From contig NZ_CADFEJ010000008.1 of the NCBI RefSeq assembly GCF_902833055.1, positions 149,566-213,565 of the forward strand: a stretch of 64,000 nt of DNA, read 5' to 3'. The notes under the pieces are model-generated. The model was not told the origin of the DNA and searched no databases. It saw only the letters and a list, made by a program, of their open reading frames with translations. This stretch comes from Burkholderia territorii. Lineage in GTDB: Bacteria; Pseudomonadota; Gammaproteobacteria; Burkholderiales; Burkholderiaceae. Below are positions 28,331 through 40,677 of the stretch, one piece after another (the stretch's first letter is position 1; each line of letters starts with the position of its first letter). Both the position numbers and the translations under genes were made by a program.

Positions 28331-28366
28331 GGGGCGTCGGGAGAGGACGCCCCAGCGTGCTATAAT
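28331..28366 (+). promoter_or_regulatory. hairpin followed by a consensus -10 ahead of rpoD
   Basis: GGGGCGTC (28331-28338) and GACGCCCC (28346-28353) form a perfect stem, then TATAAT occurs at 28361-28366. No good -35 is visible. The arrangement suggests a partial stop of dnaG transcription and a separate rpoD promoter in the intergenic region. Confidence 0.55.
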
Positions 28367-28412
28367 ATAAGGTTTCCAGCGGTTTGTTTTCTAAGCAGAG
28401 GCGAGATTCGCG

Positions 28413-30830
<2,418 letters not shown>

Positions 30831-30850
30831 TTTCCAGCGTCTTGACTGCG

Positions 30851-30885
30851 AACGCCGCCGGTATCCGCGTGATGCCGGTGGCGTT
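30851..30885 (+). terminator. terminator-like hairpin after rpoD
   Basis: AACGCCGCCGG pairs with CCGGTGGCGTT (one G-T pair), starting 20 bases past the rpoD stop. The following sequence is T/G-rich but not a clean T-run. Confidence 0.55.
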
Positions 30886-30968
30886 TGTCCTCTTGGGCGT
30901 CTTTGTTGTTACAATGCCGGCCCGGCTTCGTTGCCGGGGTGGCGTGTAGCACACGTTGCTTCCCGTCT

Positions 30969-31047
30969 GGGCCCCTAGCTCATGCTTGGTTAGAGCAGCG
31001 AACTCATAATTCGTTGGTGCCGGGTTCGACTCCCGGGGGGCCCACCA
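30969..31047 (+). tRNA. tRNA with CAU anticodon, probably tRNA-Ile2
   Basis: A full cloverleaf fits. The acceptor GGGCCCC pairs with GGGGCCC, the D stem is GCTC/GAGC, the anticodon stem GCGAA/TTCGT surrounds the loop CTCATAA, and the T stem CCGGG/CCCGG surrounds TTCGACT. CCA is encoded. The CAU anticodon fits elongator Met or the minor Ile tRNA whose C34 is changed to lysidine. The overall pattern (GC-rich acceptor, GAGCAGCGA segment, TTGGT variable part) is nearer to E. coli tRNA-Ile2, but this is a judgement by eye. Confidence 0.93.
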
Positions 31048-31080
31048 GATTCGCTTCCACGGTTATCCGGGGAAGTCTCG

Positions 31081-31117
31081 AAACCCGCGACGCCGCAAAG
31101 CCTCGCGGGTTTTTCTT
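31081..31117 (+). terminator. intrinsic terminator after the tRNA
   Basis: AAACCCGCGA (31081-31090) pairs with TCGCGGGTTT (31103-31112), followed by T-rich sequence. It ends the tRNA transcript. Confidence 0.87.
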
Positions 31118-31358
31118 TTGCACGCTACCCGAATGTGTCGCGCGTGTTGAATGCGCTCACGCCGGCGTCGCGTGTCGCATCGCCGCCACCGGGAAAGCGC
31201 GCGCAGCGTGCCGTCCCGCCATCAATCGAAGTATGCTGTAGCCCGGTCGGCGCGCACGATCGAGCATCGGCGAGCGCGCGAACCGGGGCCAGCGCCGCGT
31301 TCCGTCCGGCAGCCAGAACAAACACAAGCAGACTTCGCCTGACAGTGGGGCGGCCATC

Positions 31359-32909
31359 ATGATCATGTTGCGTTCGTGGAGTGCGATTCTGTCGTTGCTG
31401 ATGCTTGCCGCATGCGCGAGCCTGCCGCCGCAGGCCGGGCGCGCGCAAACGCACGCATTCACCGATACGGAAACCACCCGCCTTGCCATCGCGTTCCGCC
31501 AGCAGGCCGCTGCCCATCCGGGGCAGGACGCGTTTCATCTGCTGCGCGACCCCGTCGATGCGCTGGACGCGCGCGTGCTGCTCGCCGATCGGGCCGACCG
31601 CTCGCTGGACCTTCAGTACTACATCTGGCACGACGACCTGACCGGACACGAGCTCGCGGACGCGATCATCCGCGCCGCCGATCGCGGGGTTCGCGTGCGT
31701 GCGCTGCTCGACGATCTCGGGACGAACGCGGACGACCGCAAGCTGCTCGAGATCAGCTCGCATCCGAACATCGAGATCCGGCTCTTCAACCCGGTCGCCA
31801 CACGCCACTTCAAGAAGATCGGCACGGTGCTCGAATTCTCGCGCGTGAACCGGCGCATGCACAACAAGGCGATGATCGCGGACAACCAGGCGGCGATCGT
31901 CGGCGGCCGCAATATCGGCGACGAGTATTTCGGTGCGTCGTCGATGCTGGAGTTCGGCGATCTCGATGTGGTCGTGCACGGCCCCGTCGTGCGCGACATC
32001 TCGACCGAATTCGATACGTTCTGGAATTCGCCGTACGCGTATCCGATCGATGCGCTGGTCGGGCACGACGCGGCCCCGGACGGACTGGACCGCGAGCGCG
32101 AACGGCTGCGCGATTACCTGCGCGCGATGGAGGACAATCCGTACGTGCTCGAGGCGCGACAGAGGCTCGACCAGATCGTGCACGGTCAGGGCACCGAGCT
32201 TTCCTGGGGGCGGGCGACCGTCCTGTACGACGATCCGGCGAAGATCGCACGCTCGCCGAAGGACAGCGACGGGCACCTGATGCCGCAACTGCGCGCGCTC
32301 GCGTTGCGGCCCGAGCAGGAACTGCTGATCGTGTCGCCATACTTCGTGCCGGGCAAGGACATGGTCGAACGGCTGCACGCGCTCACGGCACGCGGCGTGC
32401 GCGTGACGATCCTGACCAACTCGCTCGCATCGACCGACGTCGCGGCCGTGCATGCCGGTTACCGGCGCTATCGAAGTGCGCTGCTGGAAGCCGGCGTAAG
32501 ACTTTACGAACGGCGGCCGTCCGGCGACAAGAGCATCTCGAAGCAGGTCATCATCGGCTCGTCGCGCGCTTCGCTCCATGCGAAGACCTACGTGTTCGAT
32601 CGCAAGAGCATCTTCATCGGTTCGATGAATCTCGATCCGCGCTCGTTGAATCTCAATACCGAGATCGGTGTTTACTGCGAGAGCCCGGCGATTGCGTCGG
32701 AGGTCGCGACGGATCTGGAGCCGCGGCTCGACCGCATCGCGTGGCGAGTCGAATCGAGGACCGACCCGGCCGGAAAGGGGCGGCTGAAGTGGATTCAGAC
32801 TGACGCGGACGGGAAAGTGACCGAGCTCGATCACGAACCGGAAGTTTCGGCCGCGCGGCGCATGGAGGTGTGGTTTCTCGGCTTGTTTCCGATCGAATCG
32901 CAGCTGTGA
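31359..32909 (+). CDS. phospholipase D-family lipoprotein, ClsC/YmdC-like
   Basis: A 516-residue protein with two HKD catalytic motifs: HNKAMIADNQAAIVGG (His168, Lys170, Asp175) and HAKTYVFDRKSIFIGS in the C-terminal half. The N-terminus is a lipoprotein signal with LAAC (16-19), so the protein is probably lipid-anchored. The layout resembles E. coli ClsC, which makes cardiolipin from phosphatidylglycerol and phosphatidylethanolamine with its partner YmdB. No YmdB-like gene is adjacent. Other transphosphatidylase activities are possible. Confidence 0.85.
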   Translation: MIMLRSWSAILSLLMLAACASLPPQAGRAQTHAFTDTETTRLAIAFRQQAAAHPGQDAFHLLRDPVDALDARVLLADRADRSLDLQYYIWHDDLTGHELADAIIRAADRGVRVRALLDDLGTNADDRKLLEISSHPNIEIRLFNPVATRHFKKIGTVLEFSRVNRRMHNKAMIADNQAAIVGGRNIGDEYFGASSMLEFGDLDVVVHGPVVRDISTEFDTFWNSPYAYPIDALVGHDAAPDGLDRERERLRDYLRAMEDNPYVLEARQRLDQIVHGQGTELSWGRATVLYDDPAKIARSPKDSDGHLMPQLRALALRPEQELLIVSPYFVPGKDMVERLHALTARGVRVTILTNSLASTDVAAVHAGYRRYRSALLEAGVRLYERRPSGDKSISKQVIIGSSRASLHAKTYVFDRKSIFIGSMNLDPRSLNLNTEIGVYCESPAIASEVATDLEPRLDRIAWRVESRTDPAGKGRLKWIQTDADGKVTELDHEPEVSAARRMEVWFLGLFPIESQL

Positions 32910-33051
32910 TTCCGCGTGCCCGCGTGCCCGCGGCTGGCGCAGGCAGCGCGCGCCGCCGCACCGCGTCGATCCGGCGCGGTGCGCCGTTGCGCCGACACGG
33001 CCCCGGGTGCGCAAACGATCCGCACCCGGAGCCGCATCGCTCATTGCCCGA

Positions 33052-34887
33052 TTACCGCGCGAAATCGGACGTGCCCTGGATGAACGCGTTCAGCTTCGAG
33101 ATGTTGACGCTGCCGAAGCCCGTCGTCGCGTCCCAGCCGGCCTTCGCCTTGTAGCCGTACGTGCCGCTGCCGTTGTTGCCGGACGTCACGTCGTGCACCA
33201 GCGCCGCATTGCTCGGGAAGTACTTGTAGATGCTCGACGCCGGGAAGCCGAGCGCGTTGTTGTTGGCCGATTGCAGCCGCGCCCAGATGCCGGTGAAGAT
33301 CGGCGCGGCGAGGCTCGTGCCGCCTTCGTTGTTGAGGTAACCCGAACCCCACAGCGTGTCGGACGTCTGGCCGTTCACCACGAGAATCGCGCCGGTGCGC
33401 AGGTCGGCGTCGAAGCCGACGTCCGGCAGTGCGCGCTTGGTCGACCCGGTGAGGCTCGACGATTGCCACGACGGCGCGGCTTCGTACTTGCTGTAGCCGC
33501 CGCCCGTCGACCACACGGTGCCGGGCTGCCAGCTCGGATCGTTCCACACGATTTCGCTGTTGTACGTGTTGGTCGACGTGTTGGTGAACAACGTCGTGCC
33601 GCCCACCGCGATCACGTACGGCGACGTCGCGGGCTCGCTCACCGTGTAGGTCGAGCGCGACGGCGTGCCGCTCGCGCATTCGTACGCGCCGTGGTCGCCG
33701 GCCGACACGGAGAAGGTCTGCCCCTGCGCAACGGCCTGCTTGAAAATGGTGTCGTCGGTCGCCTGCGAGCCGGTGCTGTACGCGGACGATTCACACACGC
33801 CGAGCGACACGTTGATGACCTTCGCGACGTTGTCGCTCACTGCCTTGTTGTATGCGGCGGTGATTGCCGTGAGCGTCATCGACGGTGCCACGTAGAACAC
33901 GACCTGCTTCACGCTGCCGCCGGCGGCGCCGACGATCGACTGGCTGTCGAGGTTCCATTCGACGGTGCCGGACGTATCGGTGTACGAACTACCCGACGGA
34001 CCGGTCTGCACGACGCTGCTGCTGATCGTGCCGAGACCGTTGTTCGCGGCGAACGTGTTGAGGTCGCTGACCGTTTGCGACAGGTCGCCCTCGGAGATGA
34101 TGCCGACGGTGGTCTGCGAGGCTGTCGGCGTGCCGTCGCCGCCGTAGAGCGACGAGAATTCCGTCGGATTGTGCGGCACCGCGGATGCGCCTGCCGGAAT
34201 CGTCAGGTTGCTGGTGTTGCCTTGCGGCTTGCTGCCCGCGCCGGTGTGCATGAGCTCGACGTTCTGCAGGCCCAGCACGGCGCCGACGATGCCGCCGATC
34301 GAATTCGGCACCTGCGCGGCATCGGTGTTGGCATAGACGCTGCGGCCGTTGCGCGTGAAGCGCTTGAGCGTCGTGCGGAACGCCGATTTGACCGTTGCCG
34401 CGGTGCCCGACGCGGACACGAGCAGGCGGTTCGGCGCGACCACGATGTTGACGAAGCCGGCCTGGCGCAGGTGCGCGACGACGGCGGCGACCTGCTGGTC
34501 GGTCGGCGCGTATTGCGCGGCGAACTGGGCCGACGTGAGGAACTGCCTGTAGTGGGGCGAGCCGGGCGTATGCAGGTCGTGCAGGTACTGGTCGAGTTGC
34601 GCTTCGTTGCGCAGGTTCAACCCGAGCACGATGTCGACCGATTCGCCGGGCGCCATCTCGGTGGCAGCGGAGGCCGCGGCGGCGGTGCTGGCCGCCGGCG
34701 CGCCGGCGGTACTGCTGCTTTCTCCCTGCTGGACGAGCGGCAGGAATCCCTTGGTGCGCGTTTCCGTCCAGCCGGCGGCCGGTGCGGCATGGACGGCCGT
34801 CATGCCGAACGACGCGGCCGCTGCCGCGGCGAAGGCGAGCCTGGCGATGCGGATGTGTTTTTGTTTCTTGTCTGCAACCTGATTCAT
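33052..34887 (-). CDS. secreted S53 (sedolisin/kumamolisin) serine-carboxyl peptidase
   Basis: Acid-type endopeptidase precursor of 611 residues. The signal peptide covers about residues 1-34 (ends VHAAPA). A prodomain with the PHYRQFLT segment spans to about 225. Catalytic Glu310 and Asp314 are in VEWNLDSQS, the oxyanion Asp is in SAGDHG, and the nucleophile Ser525 is in GGTSLAAP. A calcium-site sequence DVTSGNNG lies near the end. GGAGGGG is 9 bases before the ATG. The protein should be exported and self-activate at low pH. A damaged paralogue lies at 60207-61946. Confidence 0.92.
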   Translation of the reverse strand: MNQVADKKQKHIRIARLAFAAAAAASFGMTAVHAAPAAGWTETRTKGFLPLVQQGESSSTAGAPAASTAAAASAATEMAPGESVDIVLGLNLRNEAQLDQYLHDLHTPGSPHYRQFLTSAQFAAQYAPTDQQVAAVVAHLRQAGFVNIVVAPNRLLVSASGTAATVKSAFRTTLKRFTRNGRSVYANTDAAQVPNSIGGIVGAVLGLQNVELMHTGAGSKPQGNTSNLTIPAGASAVPHNPTEFSSLYGGDGTPTASQTTVGIISEGDLSQTVSDLNTFAANNGLGTISSSVVQTGPSGSSYTDTSGTVEWNLDSQSIVGAAGGSVKQVVFYVAPSMTLTAITAAYNKAVSDNVAKVINVSLGVCESSAYSTGSQATDDTIFKQAVAQGQTFSVSAGDHGAYECASGTPSRSTYTVSEPATSPYVIAVGGTTLFTNTSTNTYNSEIVWNDPSWQPGTVWSTGGGYSKYEAAPSWQSSSLTGSTKRALPDVGFDADLRTGAILVVNGQTSDTLWGSGYLNNEGGTSLAAPIFTGIWARLQSANNNALGFPASSIYKYFPSNAALVHDVTSGNNGSGTYGYKAKAGWDATTGFGSVNISKLNAFIQGTSDFAR

Positions 34888-35847
34888 TTTGAATTACCCC
34901 TCCGGTTGAACATCGAACTGCACGAACAACAACGGTCGACGGCGGTGCGGATCGTGCGCCGCCGATATCCGTCGCGCTCACGCGGATGGCGCGGACGCGA
35001 CGGGGCCTTTCGCCCGACCCGGCGGGTGGTGATCCACCGGGGGCGAAATGCTGGAATGCTCGGTGAAGGAGGCGCTGCGCCGCGATGCGAATCGGCCGCG
35101 CCCGCAGGCCTGATGCAGGCGGGATGGCTAGAGCAACAGTTTTGGAGTCCTGCTCATCTGATTCGGTCCTTCGGCTTGCTGCCGGATGGCAGCTGCCCAA
35201 ATGAATGCATCGGGATGTTGCATGCGCCGACACGTGAGACGACGATCGGCGGCGAGAACTTCGGTGCGGCGGAAACGAGATGCGTCGAGCAGGAACGATT
35301 GCGTGTTGGCAATTCGTCGGATTGCTTGCATCGGACGGTATCAAGAACGAAAGTTCGGTGTCAAACTTTTTCTGATTATATGAAACAAAGTTAGATTGAA
35401 TAAGGTGAAATGTTTTTGAAAAGTCTTGAGGTGTTTTGTAATTTTCAACTCAGAAAACGGATGCAATCGCGGTCACGTCGGTCGAATAATTCGCGATTGG
35501 ATTCGTAATGAGCGAACCATATTCGAGAGGTCACTCGAATCACCGGCACCCGTCTTCTGCCGGGGAGCGCATTGGGTGACCCGATCAGATCGGCGGCTGG
35601 TCGCGAGCCGGCCGGCGACAGCCTCGCGAGAATGGGCACCGCATCGTGATGGATCGCACCGCGCGGCGACGCGACCGGATGACACAACGGGTCGACGATA
35701 CGCGAGGCCGGGCGGGACGGCGACGCGGCAAAGCGCGTTCAGCGCATGAAGAAAATCGCCGCGTGTCGAGCGCGGCTATCTGTCGTTCGATGTCGGCGGC
35801 ACGGTGCGACGCGCGGTGGCCGGGCCGACGGCATGCGCACGATCAGA
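34888..35847. other. long gene-free interval with an AT-rich patch
   Basis: About 960 bases upstream of the S53 peptidase gene. Most is GC-rich without a credible gene. From about 35310 to 35530 it is clearly AT-rich compared with the surroundings. A minus-strand TATAAT lies at 35380-35375, which would give the peptidase message a leader of nearly 500 bases. I found no riboswitch I recognise and no supported small ORF. Confidence 0.5.
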
Positions 35848-38292
35848 TCAGTCCGGCTTGCGGTCCGCTTCGGCGGGCGGCGGCGCTTCGGCGGGCGGCG
35901 TGCCGACGGTATGGTCGCCGTCCTCGTCGTTCGCGGGCGCCACCGGCCGCGAACCGTCTTCATACGCCACGACGCTGCGCTGCGGATTCGCGATTCGAAT
36001 TCCGCGCTCGCCGAACAGCACCGCGATACGCCGGTTGAATTCGCGCTGCACGCCCCAGCGTGCCGAGTCCTTGCACTGGATCTGTCCGGCCAGCGCGATC
36101 GTCGCGCCGTCGACCTGGTCGATGCCCCAGTAGCTGAAATCCGACAGGATGCCGTCCTTGTAGTTCGGATCGTCGCGCAACGCGGCGCCGATTTCCTTCA
36201 GCGTCGCGATCGCACGATCGATGTCCTGGCCGTATGCGATGCTGACCTTGACGGCCGCGTTGCCGAGCCCGCGATTCGTGTTGTTGACGGTCGTCACCGA
36301 GCTGAACGGGATCGTGTACAGCGACCCGTCGCCCGCGCGAAGCCGCACGGTGCGAATCGACAGGTATTCCACGGTGCCGGACACGCCGGCGAGCGTGACC
36401 CAGTCGCCCACCTGCATCGCGTTCTCCATCAGCAGGAAAATCCCGGTGATGAAATCCTGCACGAGCTTCTGCGAGCCGAAGCCGAGCGCGACGCCGAAGA
36501 TGCTGGCGCCCGCGAGCAGCGGGCCGATGTTCACGCCGATCTCGCTGAGGCCCGTCAGTACGACGACGAGCGCGATCATGATGAACAGCAGCGAACGCAG
36601 CATCGGCAGCAGCGTGCGCAGCCGCGCCGCGCGCACGAGGTTGCCTTCGCGCGTCCACTGCTGAAGGCGGCGTTCGATCGCGATGTTCGCGGCTTCCCAG
36701 ACGATCAACGCGACGACGGCCGCGATCGCGATCGTGATCAGCGCCGACGCGAGCCGATGGCCGATCGTACCGGCTTGAAACGCATGGAAGATCGGCACGC
36801 CCCAGATCTGCAGCAGCAGCACGATGGTCACGACCGCGATCACCGCCGACACGATCTGGCGCATCAGCGGGTAGTAGCGGTACGCGTGCAGGTGGACCAG
36901 CGTGCGATCGTCGTCGCGGCGCTGGAACAGCCGTGCGAGCGCGCCGAACACGACGATCGACACGATTCGCATGCCGATCATCACGGCGATCGAGCGGCCG
37001 CCGAGCGTGATCAGCACGCGGTAGCCGTTATGCACGTCGAGCGCCCACACGAACCACAGCGCCATCACGACGAACACCGACACGGGCGCCCACGCATCGG
37101 CGAGCGCGTTGCCGACCATCGCAAAGGCCGGTCGTTCGTCGCCGGCCGCGCGGATGCGGGCAGCGACCGGCTGGCGGCACCTGAGAATCAGCGCGGAGAC
37201 CATCAAGTGGCCGACGAGCGCGACGGCCTTCAGCAGCGCGACGTGACCGGCATCGCTGAGGCCAAAGGTCGCGGCGATCTCGACCGCGGCGGTGCAGACG
37301 CCGACGACGATCACGATCCGCGTGATCGAGCGCTGCGCGATCGCGGCCCATGCGTCGCTGACGTGCAGAAGCCGCAACTGCCGCGCATCGGGCTGGAAGA
37401 ACAGCCGGCTGACGATTGTCACGAGGCGGCAGATCACGTAGATGTCGATCAGCGATTCGAGTGCGGTATCGGTCGGCGTGCCGGCGCCGTCGAGCACCGA
37501 CATCGCCAGGCTCGCGACACCGACGAACACCAGCAGCGGCACCACGCGCAGCGCGAGGCTGACCAGCGCGCGCGGCATGCGGCGCAGCAGCGTGGTGTGG
37601 CGCCGCGCATGGCCGCGGCCTTGCGACGACGTATCGGGCGTGGCGGTGCCGTCCGCGCTGGCGGTGCCCGGCGCCGATGCCGCAGAGTCTGCCGGTGTGG
37701 CCGGCTCGTGCTCGGCGCGCCGCGATGATTCCGCACGACGCGTTCCCAGGGCGGCCAGCGCGCGCCGCAGCAGCCGCTTCGCGAACCACTCGACGACGAT
37801 CGCGGGCACGAGCACGGCAAGGATGACGAAGAGCGAACGCATGAGATCCGCGCGTTCGTCTGCGCGTACCAGCCGCTCGTGCCACCACACGCCGACCGAG
37901 CCGACATCGAGCAACGAGCGCAGCGATTCGTTCAGCGCGCCGCCGATTTCGCCTGCCCAACGTGCTCCCTGCCGGACGAGCATCGATGCGAGCCCGTTCG
38001 TCGTGAGCGTGGCGGTGGCGGCGGAGGCCGATGCCGCGCTGGCCGGTGCCGCGGCGCTCGCCGGAAGTGCGGGCGTGGTGAGCACGCCGACGGCCGCGAT
38101 CGCCCGCAGCGTCGTTTCGACCTGTTCGCGTTCGCGCGGGTTTTGCAGGACGGAGAGGGCCTGCTGCGCCTGTTGCGGCGTCAGTGCCGGCGCGGCGCCG
38201 GAGGCAGCCGATGCGGCGGCCGGTGCAGAAGAAGCCGCGTGGGCGATCGATACGACGGCGGCGAGCAGCCAGCCGAGCAGGAAATGTCGCAT
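35848..38292 (-). CDS. MscS-family mechanosensitive channel, YbiO-like
   Basis: Large channel of about 814 residues that releases solutes on osmotic downshift. It starts MRHFLLGWLLAAVVS with a signal peptide ending near IAHA; the longer upstream frame is unlikely. An Ala-rich periplasmic domain precedes about ten membrane spans. The MscS core has GFGSQKLVQDFITGIFLLMEN, then GDWVTLAGVSGTVEYLSIR and IPFSSVTTVNN, closest in pattern to E. coli YbiO. The C-terminal tail is proline- and acid-rich (EAPPPAEADRKPD). Single gene. Confidence 0.88.
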   Translation of the reverse strand: MRHFLLGWLLAAVVSIAHAASSAPAAASAASGAAPALTPQQAQQALSVLQNPREREQVETTLRAIAAVGVLTTPALPASAAAPASAASASAATATLTTNGLASMLVRQGARWAGEIGGALNESLRSLLDVGSVGVWWHERLVRADERADLMRSLFVILAVLVPAIVVEWFAKRLLRRALAALGTRRAESSRRAEHEPATPADSAASAPGTASADGTATPDTSSQGRGHARRHTTLLRRMPRALVSLALRVVPLLVFVGVASLAMSVLDGAGTPTDTALESLIDIYVICRLVTIVSRLFFQPDARQLRLLHVSDAWAAIAQRSITRIVIVVGVCTAAVEIAATFGLSDAGHVALLKAVALVGHLMVSALILRCRQPVAARIRAAGDERPAFAMVGNALADAWAPVSVFVVMALWFVWALDVHNGYRVLITLGGRSIAVMIGMRIVSIVVFGALARLFQRRDDDRTLVHLHAYRYYPLMRQIVSAVIAVVTIVLLLQIWGVPIFHAFQAGTIGHRLASALITIAIAAVVALIVWEAANIAIERRLQQWTREGNLVRAARLRTLLPMLRSLLFIMIALVVVLTGLSEIGVNIGPLLAGASIFGVALGFGSQKLVQDFITGIFLLMENAMQVGDWVTLAGVSGTVEYLSIRTVRLRAGDGSLYTIPFSSVTTVNNTNRGLGNAAVKVSIAYGQDIDRAIATLKEIGAALRDDPNYKDGILSDFSYWGIDQVDGATIALAGQIQCKDSARWGVQREFNRRIAVLFGERGIRIANPQRSVVAYEDGSRPVAPANDEDGDHTVGTPPAEAPPPAEADRKPD

Positions 38293-38539
38293 GGGTGGGC
38301 ATGCGGGCGCGCATCGATATGTGGCCCGCCGGTCTGGACGATGGACGGAAGTTAACATGATCGCGAACGGACCCGAATAGTTCCGTGGACAAATATTCAC
38401 ATCGGACATTGGGCGGCAGTCTGTTTCGTTTGGCCCGGCGACGACGGTCAAGTCAGGAACGATCCCTGCTCTGCGGCACATCGATTCGGTGCCAACCACC
38501 GCCGCCGCTACTCGCAATGAAATATGGATTCCTGATGAA

Positions 38540-39499
38540 TCAGTCCTGCTCGTCGTGAAAGACCGGCAGCACGTGCTCCGCGATTTCCTCGATGATCTCG
38601 CGCACGGGCCGGTCCGAGCCGGGATTCAGCGTGACGTGGTGCGTGCCGGCAGCGCGCATGGCCCGCAGGATGCCGACCAACGCATTGCGGCCGGTCGCGT
38701 AGCCGAGCGGCAGCGCGCGGGCAGGTGCGTCGCGATTTGCATCGAGATCGAGCCGCATCGATACGCCGAACGCGCGAAAGCCCGGAGGCGCGAGCCGGTC
38801 GACGGCCGCGCGCCACATCGAATAACGGGAACGCTGCGTATCCGGATCGCGGTGGTACGTCATCCAGCCGATCGCGTTCCGAGCGATCCAGTCGACGCTC
38901 TGTCCGCCGGATCCGACCGCGAGCATCGGCACCGCGGCATCGCCGCGCGGCAGCAGCGTGAAGTCGGGCGCGTCGGGCGGCGTTTCGTCGGGCAGCACGC
39001 GGGGCGGCGCGCCGAGCGCGGCCGCGACGACTTCCCAGTGGCGCCGATACCGGTCGCGCCGCGTTTGCGCGTCGACGCCGAACGCTGCATATTCGGGCGG
39101 CCGGTCGCCGGAGCCGAGGCCGAGGATGAAGCGTCCGCCGGACAGCGTCGCGACCGACAGCGCGCCTTTCGCGATATGCAGCGGATGACGCAACGGCAGC
39201 ACGATCGCGCCGCTGGCGAGCACGATCCGGCGCGTGCATGACGCGAGCGCGCCGAGCAGCACCCACGGATCGAGGTGTCCGACCGGGTCGGGATAGTCGG
39301 CGCTGTTCAGCGGCACGTCGCGAATCCACAGTGCGCGAAAGCCGAGCGAATCGGCCAGCGCCGCGAGTTCGAGCTGCTCGTTGAAGTCGGCGACGGTCCG
39401 GCCGCTGCGCAGCAGCGGCAGCGTCAGGCCGATCGACAGCCGCTCGGCCGAGAAGACGCGTTGCGCGACGTCGGCGCGGCCGGACGCGGGCAGGGGCAT
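38540..39499 (-). CDS. LLM-class flavin-dependent oxidoreductase
   Basis: Luciferase-like monooxygenase-fold protein of about 319 residues. Family features are GFRALWIRDVPLN near position 55, the ASGAIVLPLRHP strand, SGGRFILGLGSGDRPPEY and a GSGGQSVDWIARN segment. The start is ATG at 39499 because AAGGAG lies 5 bases upstream; a GTG two codons earlier overlaps that site. It should use reduced flavin from a separate reductase; the substrate is unknown. Single gene. Confidence 0.85.
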   Translation of the reverse strand: MPLPASGRADVAQRVFSAERLSIGLTLPLLRSGRTVADFNEQLELAALADSLGFRALWIRDVPLNSADYPDPVGHLDPWVLLGALASCTRRIVLASGAIVLPLRHPLHIAKGALSVATLSGGRFILGLGSGDRPPEYAAFGVDAQTRRDRYRRHWEVVAAALGAPPRVLPDETPPDAPDFTLLPRGDAAVPMLAVGSGGQSVDWIARNAIGWMTYHRDPDTQRSRYSMWRAAVDRLAPPGFRAFGVSMRLDLDANRDAPARALPLGYATGRNALVGILRAMRAAGTHHVTLNPGSDRPVREIIEEIAEHVLPVFHDEQD

Positions 39500-40499
39500 G
39501 TTCACTCCTTGATTGCGGGGCGAAGCGGGCGCGCTCCGTGCGGTGTTCGCATGCTAACGCGTTTGCGCGACGCTTGTGGTTCGCGGCGAGCGATACGCGA
39601 CGGCATCGGCGGTTCCTGCGCGATCGGCGCATCCGGTCACCGCGCAATCGACCGGCATGAACACGCGTGAAGATGTTCGACGCCTGTCATCGAGCGCGTT
39701 GGGCGCGCGTGGCCGACAGCCGGAGGGCGCTCACGTTCGACGTGCGCGCTCGATCGCGCCTATGCGCGAAGGGTCGGCGATCGTAAGCAGATCGTCGGCG
39801 TCGCGCAGTGGCAACCGTCTCGCCGGCGCACATGTCACGTTCCCGCAACGCCGGCGGCGCGCCTATGCGCCGCTCGCGCGGACCGTGTCCGGTCGTTTCA
39901 CTTTCGAAACGTTCGCGCATTTCCGTCGCGGCCCGATTTGCGTCGGGGTCACTTCACCGGCCGCGCGGCCTTGTACCGCGAAGCATGGTGCGCTCCTTGC
40001 ATATCTGTATGCGCCGTGAGCGCGATTGCCGGCGCAGTAGTGGCCCGGCCATCGCTTCAGTGGGTCGGACGCATCGAAGACGGGGACAAGACAATGAGAA
40101 CAGACCGAATCGCAACGCATCGTGTTGCAAACATGAATCGCCGACCTGCCCGTGAATTCGCCTCGCCGTTGATTGCGGTGACATGAGCGTGCGGCTTTTC
40201 GTTCCATCCGAACAATTCGGGTTCGTTCCGAACGATGACGTGCATGCGTGACGCACGAGGTCGACCGGTGCCGGTCGGCCGTCGGGGATGAACCGCCCGT
40301 GCACGCAGATGGGCAATCATGAGTTCCGGATCGTCATGCCGGCGCGCGAAACGTACGCGCGCCGGGCGCGCCGCGTGCGTGCGCGTGCCGCACGCGGCGC
40401 ACCGTGGCGATCTGCCAACCATCAGGAAACAGAAGGTGTAGTCAACGGGGAAGGTCCGCCGGCCGCGCCGCGGCGGATTCGACGTCATTGTGCTGTCAG
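39500..40499. other. gene-free interval upstream of candidate small RNA
   Basis: About 1 kb between the luciferase-like gene and a strong plus-strand terminator. Several frames are open by virtue of GC content, but all are arginine-rich and lack ribosome sites or recognisable domains. It includes the promoter region of the luciferase-like gene. Confidence 0.5.
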
Positions 40500-40569
40500 T
40501 TGATCCACTACCCCGATGGATCAATTGTTGGAGCGCCCATCGCCATCTGGTCGATGGGCGTCTTTTTTT
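40500..40569 (+). ncRNA. candidate 3' end of a small RNA (tandem hairpins plus terminator)
   Basis: TTGATCCA (40500-40507) pairs with TGGATCAA (40517-40524). Ten bases later CGCCCATCG (40534-40542) pairs with CGATGGGCG (40552-40560), directly followed by TCTTTTTTT. This is a textbook Rho-independent end, but no coding gene lies upstream on this strand for over 1 kb. The 5' end and promoter are not identified. It could also be the end of a long untranslated transcript. Confidence 0.5.
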
Positions 40570-40677
40570 GCTGCGCCGGTGTCGCGCGCACCGCCAGCCC
40601 GATCGCGCGGCGTTCTGTATCATGTGCTGGCGCGCTGGCCGTGTGCCTCGCCACCGCGCCGATCACGCGCCGCCAAC

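Noticed and set aside
30969..31118. tRNA as an integration site of a genomic island
   Set aside because: No integrase nearby and no repeat of the tRNA 3' end seen downstream.
35426..35749. 107-codon frame in the AT-rich interval
   Set aside because: No ribosome site, mixed composition and no family features.
40057..40623. 188-codon minus-strand frame across the orphan terminator
   Set aside because: Arg-rich without domains; it would read through the terminator hairpin antisense.
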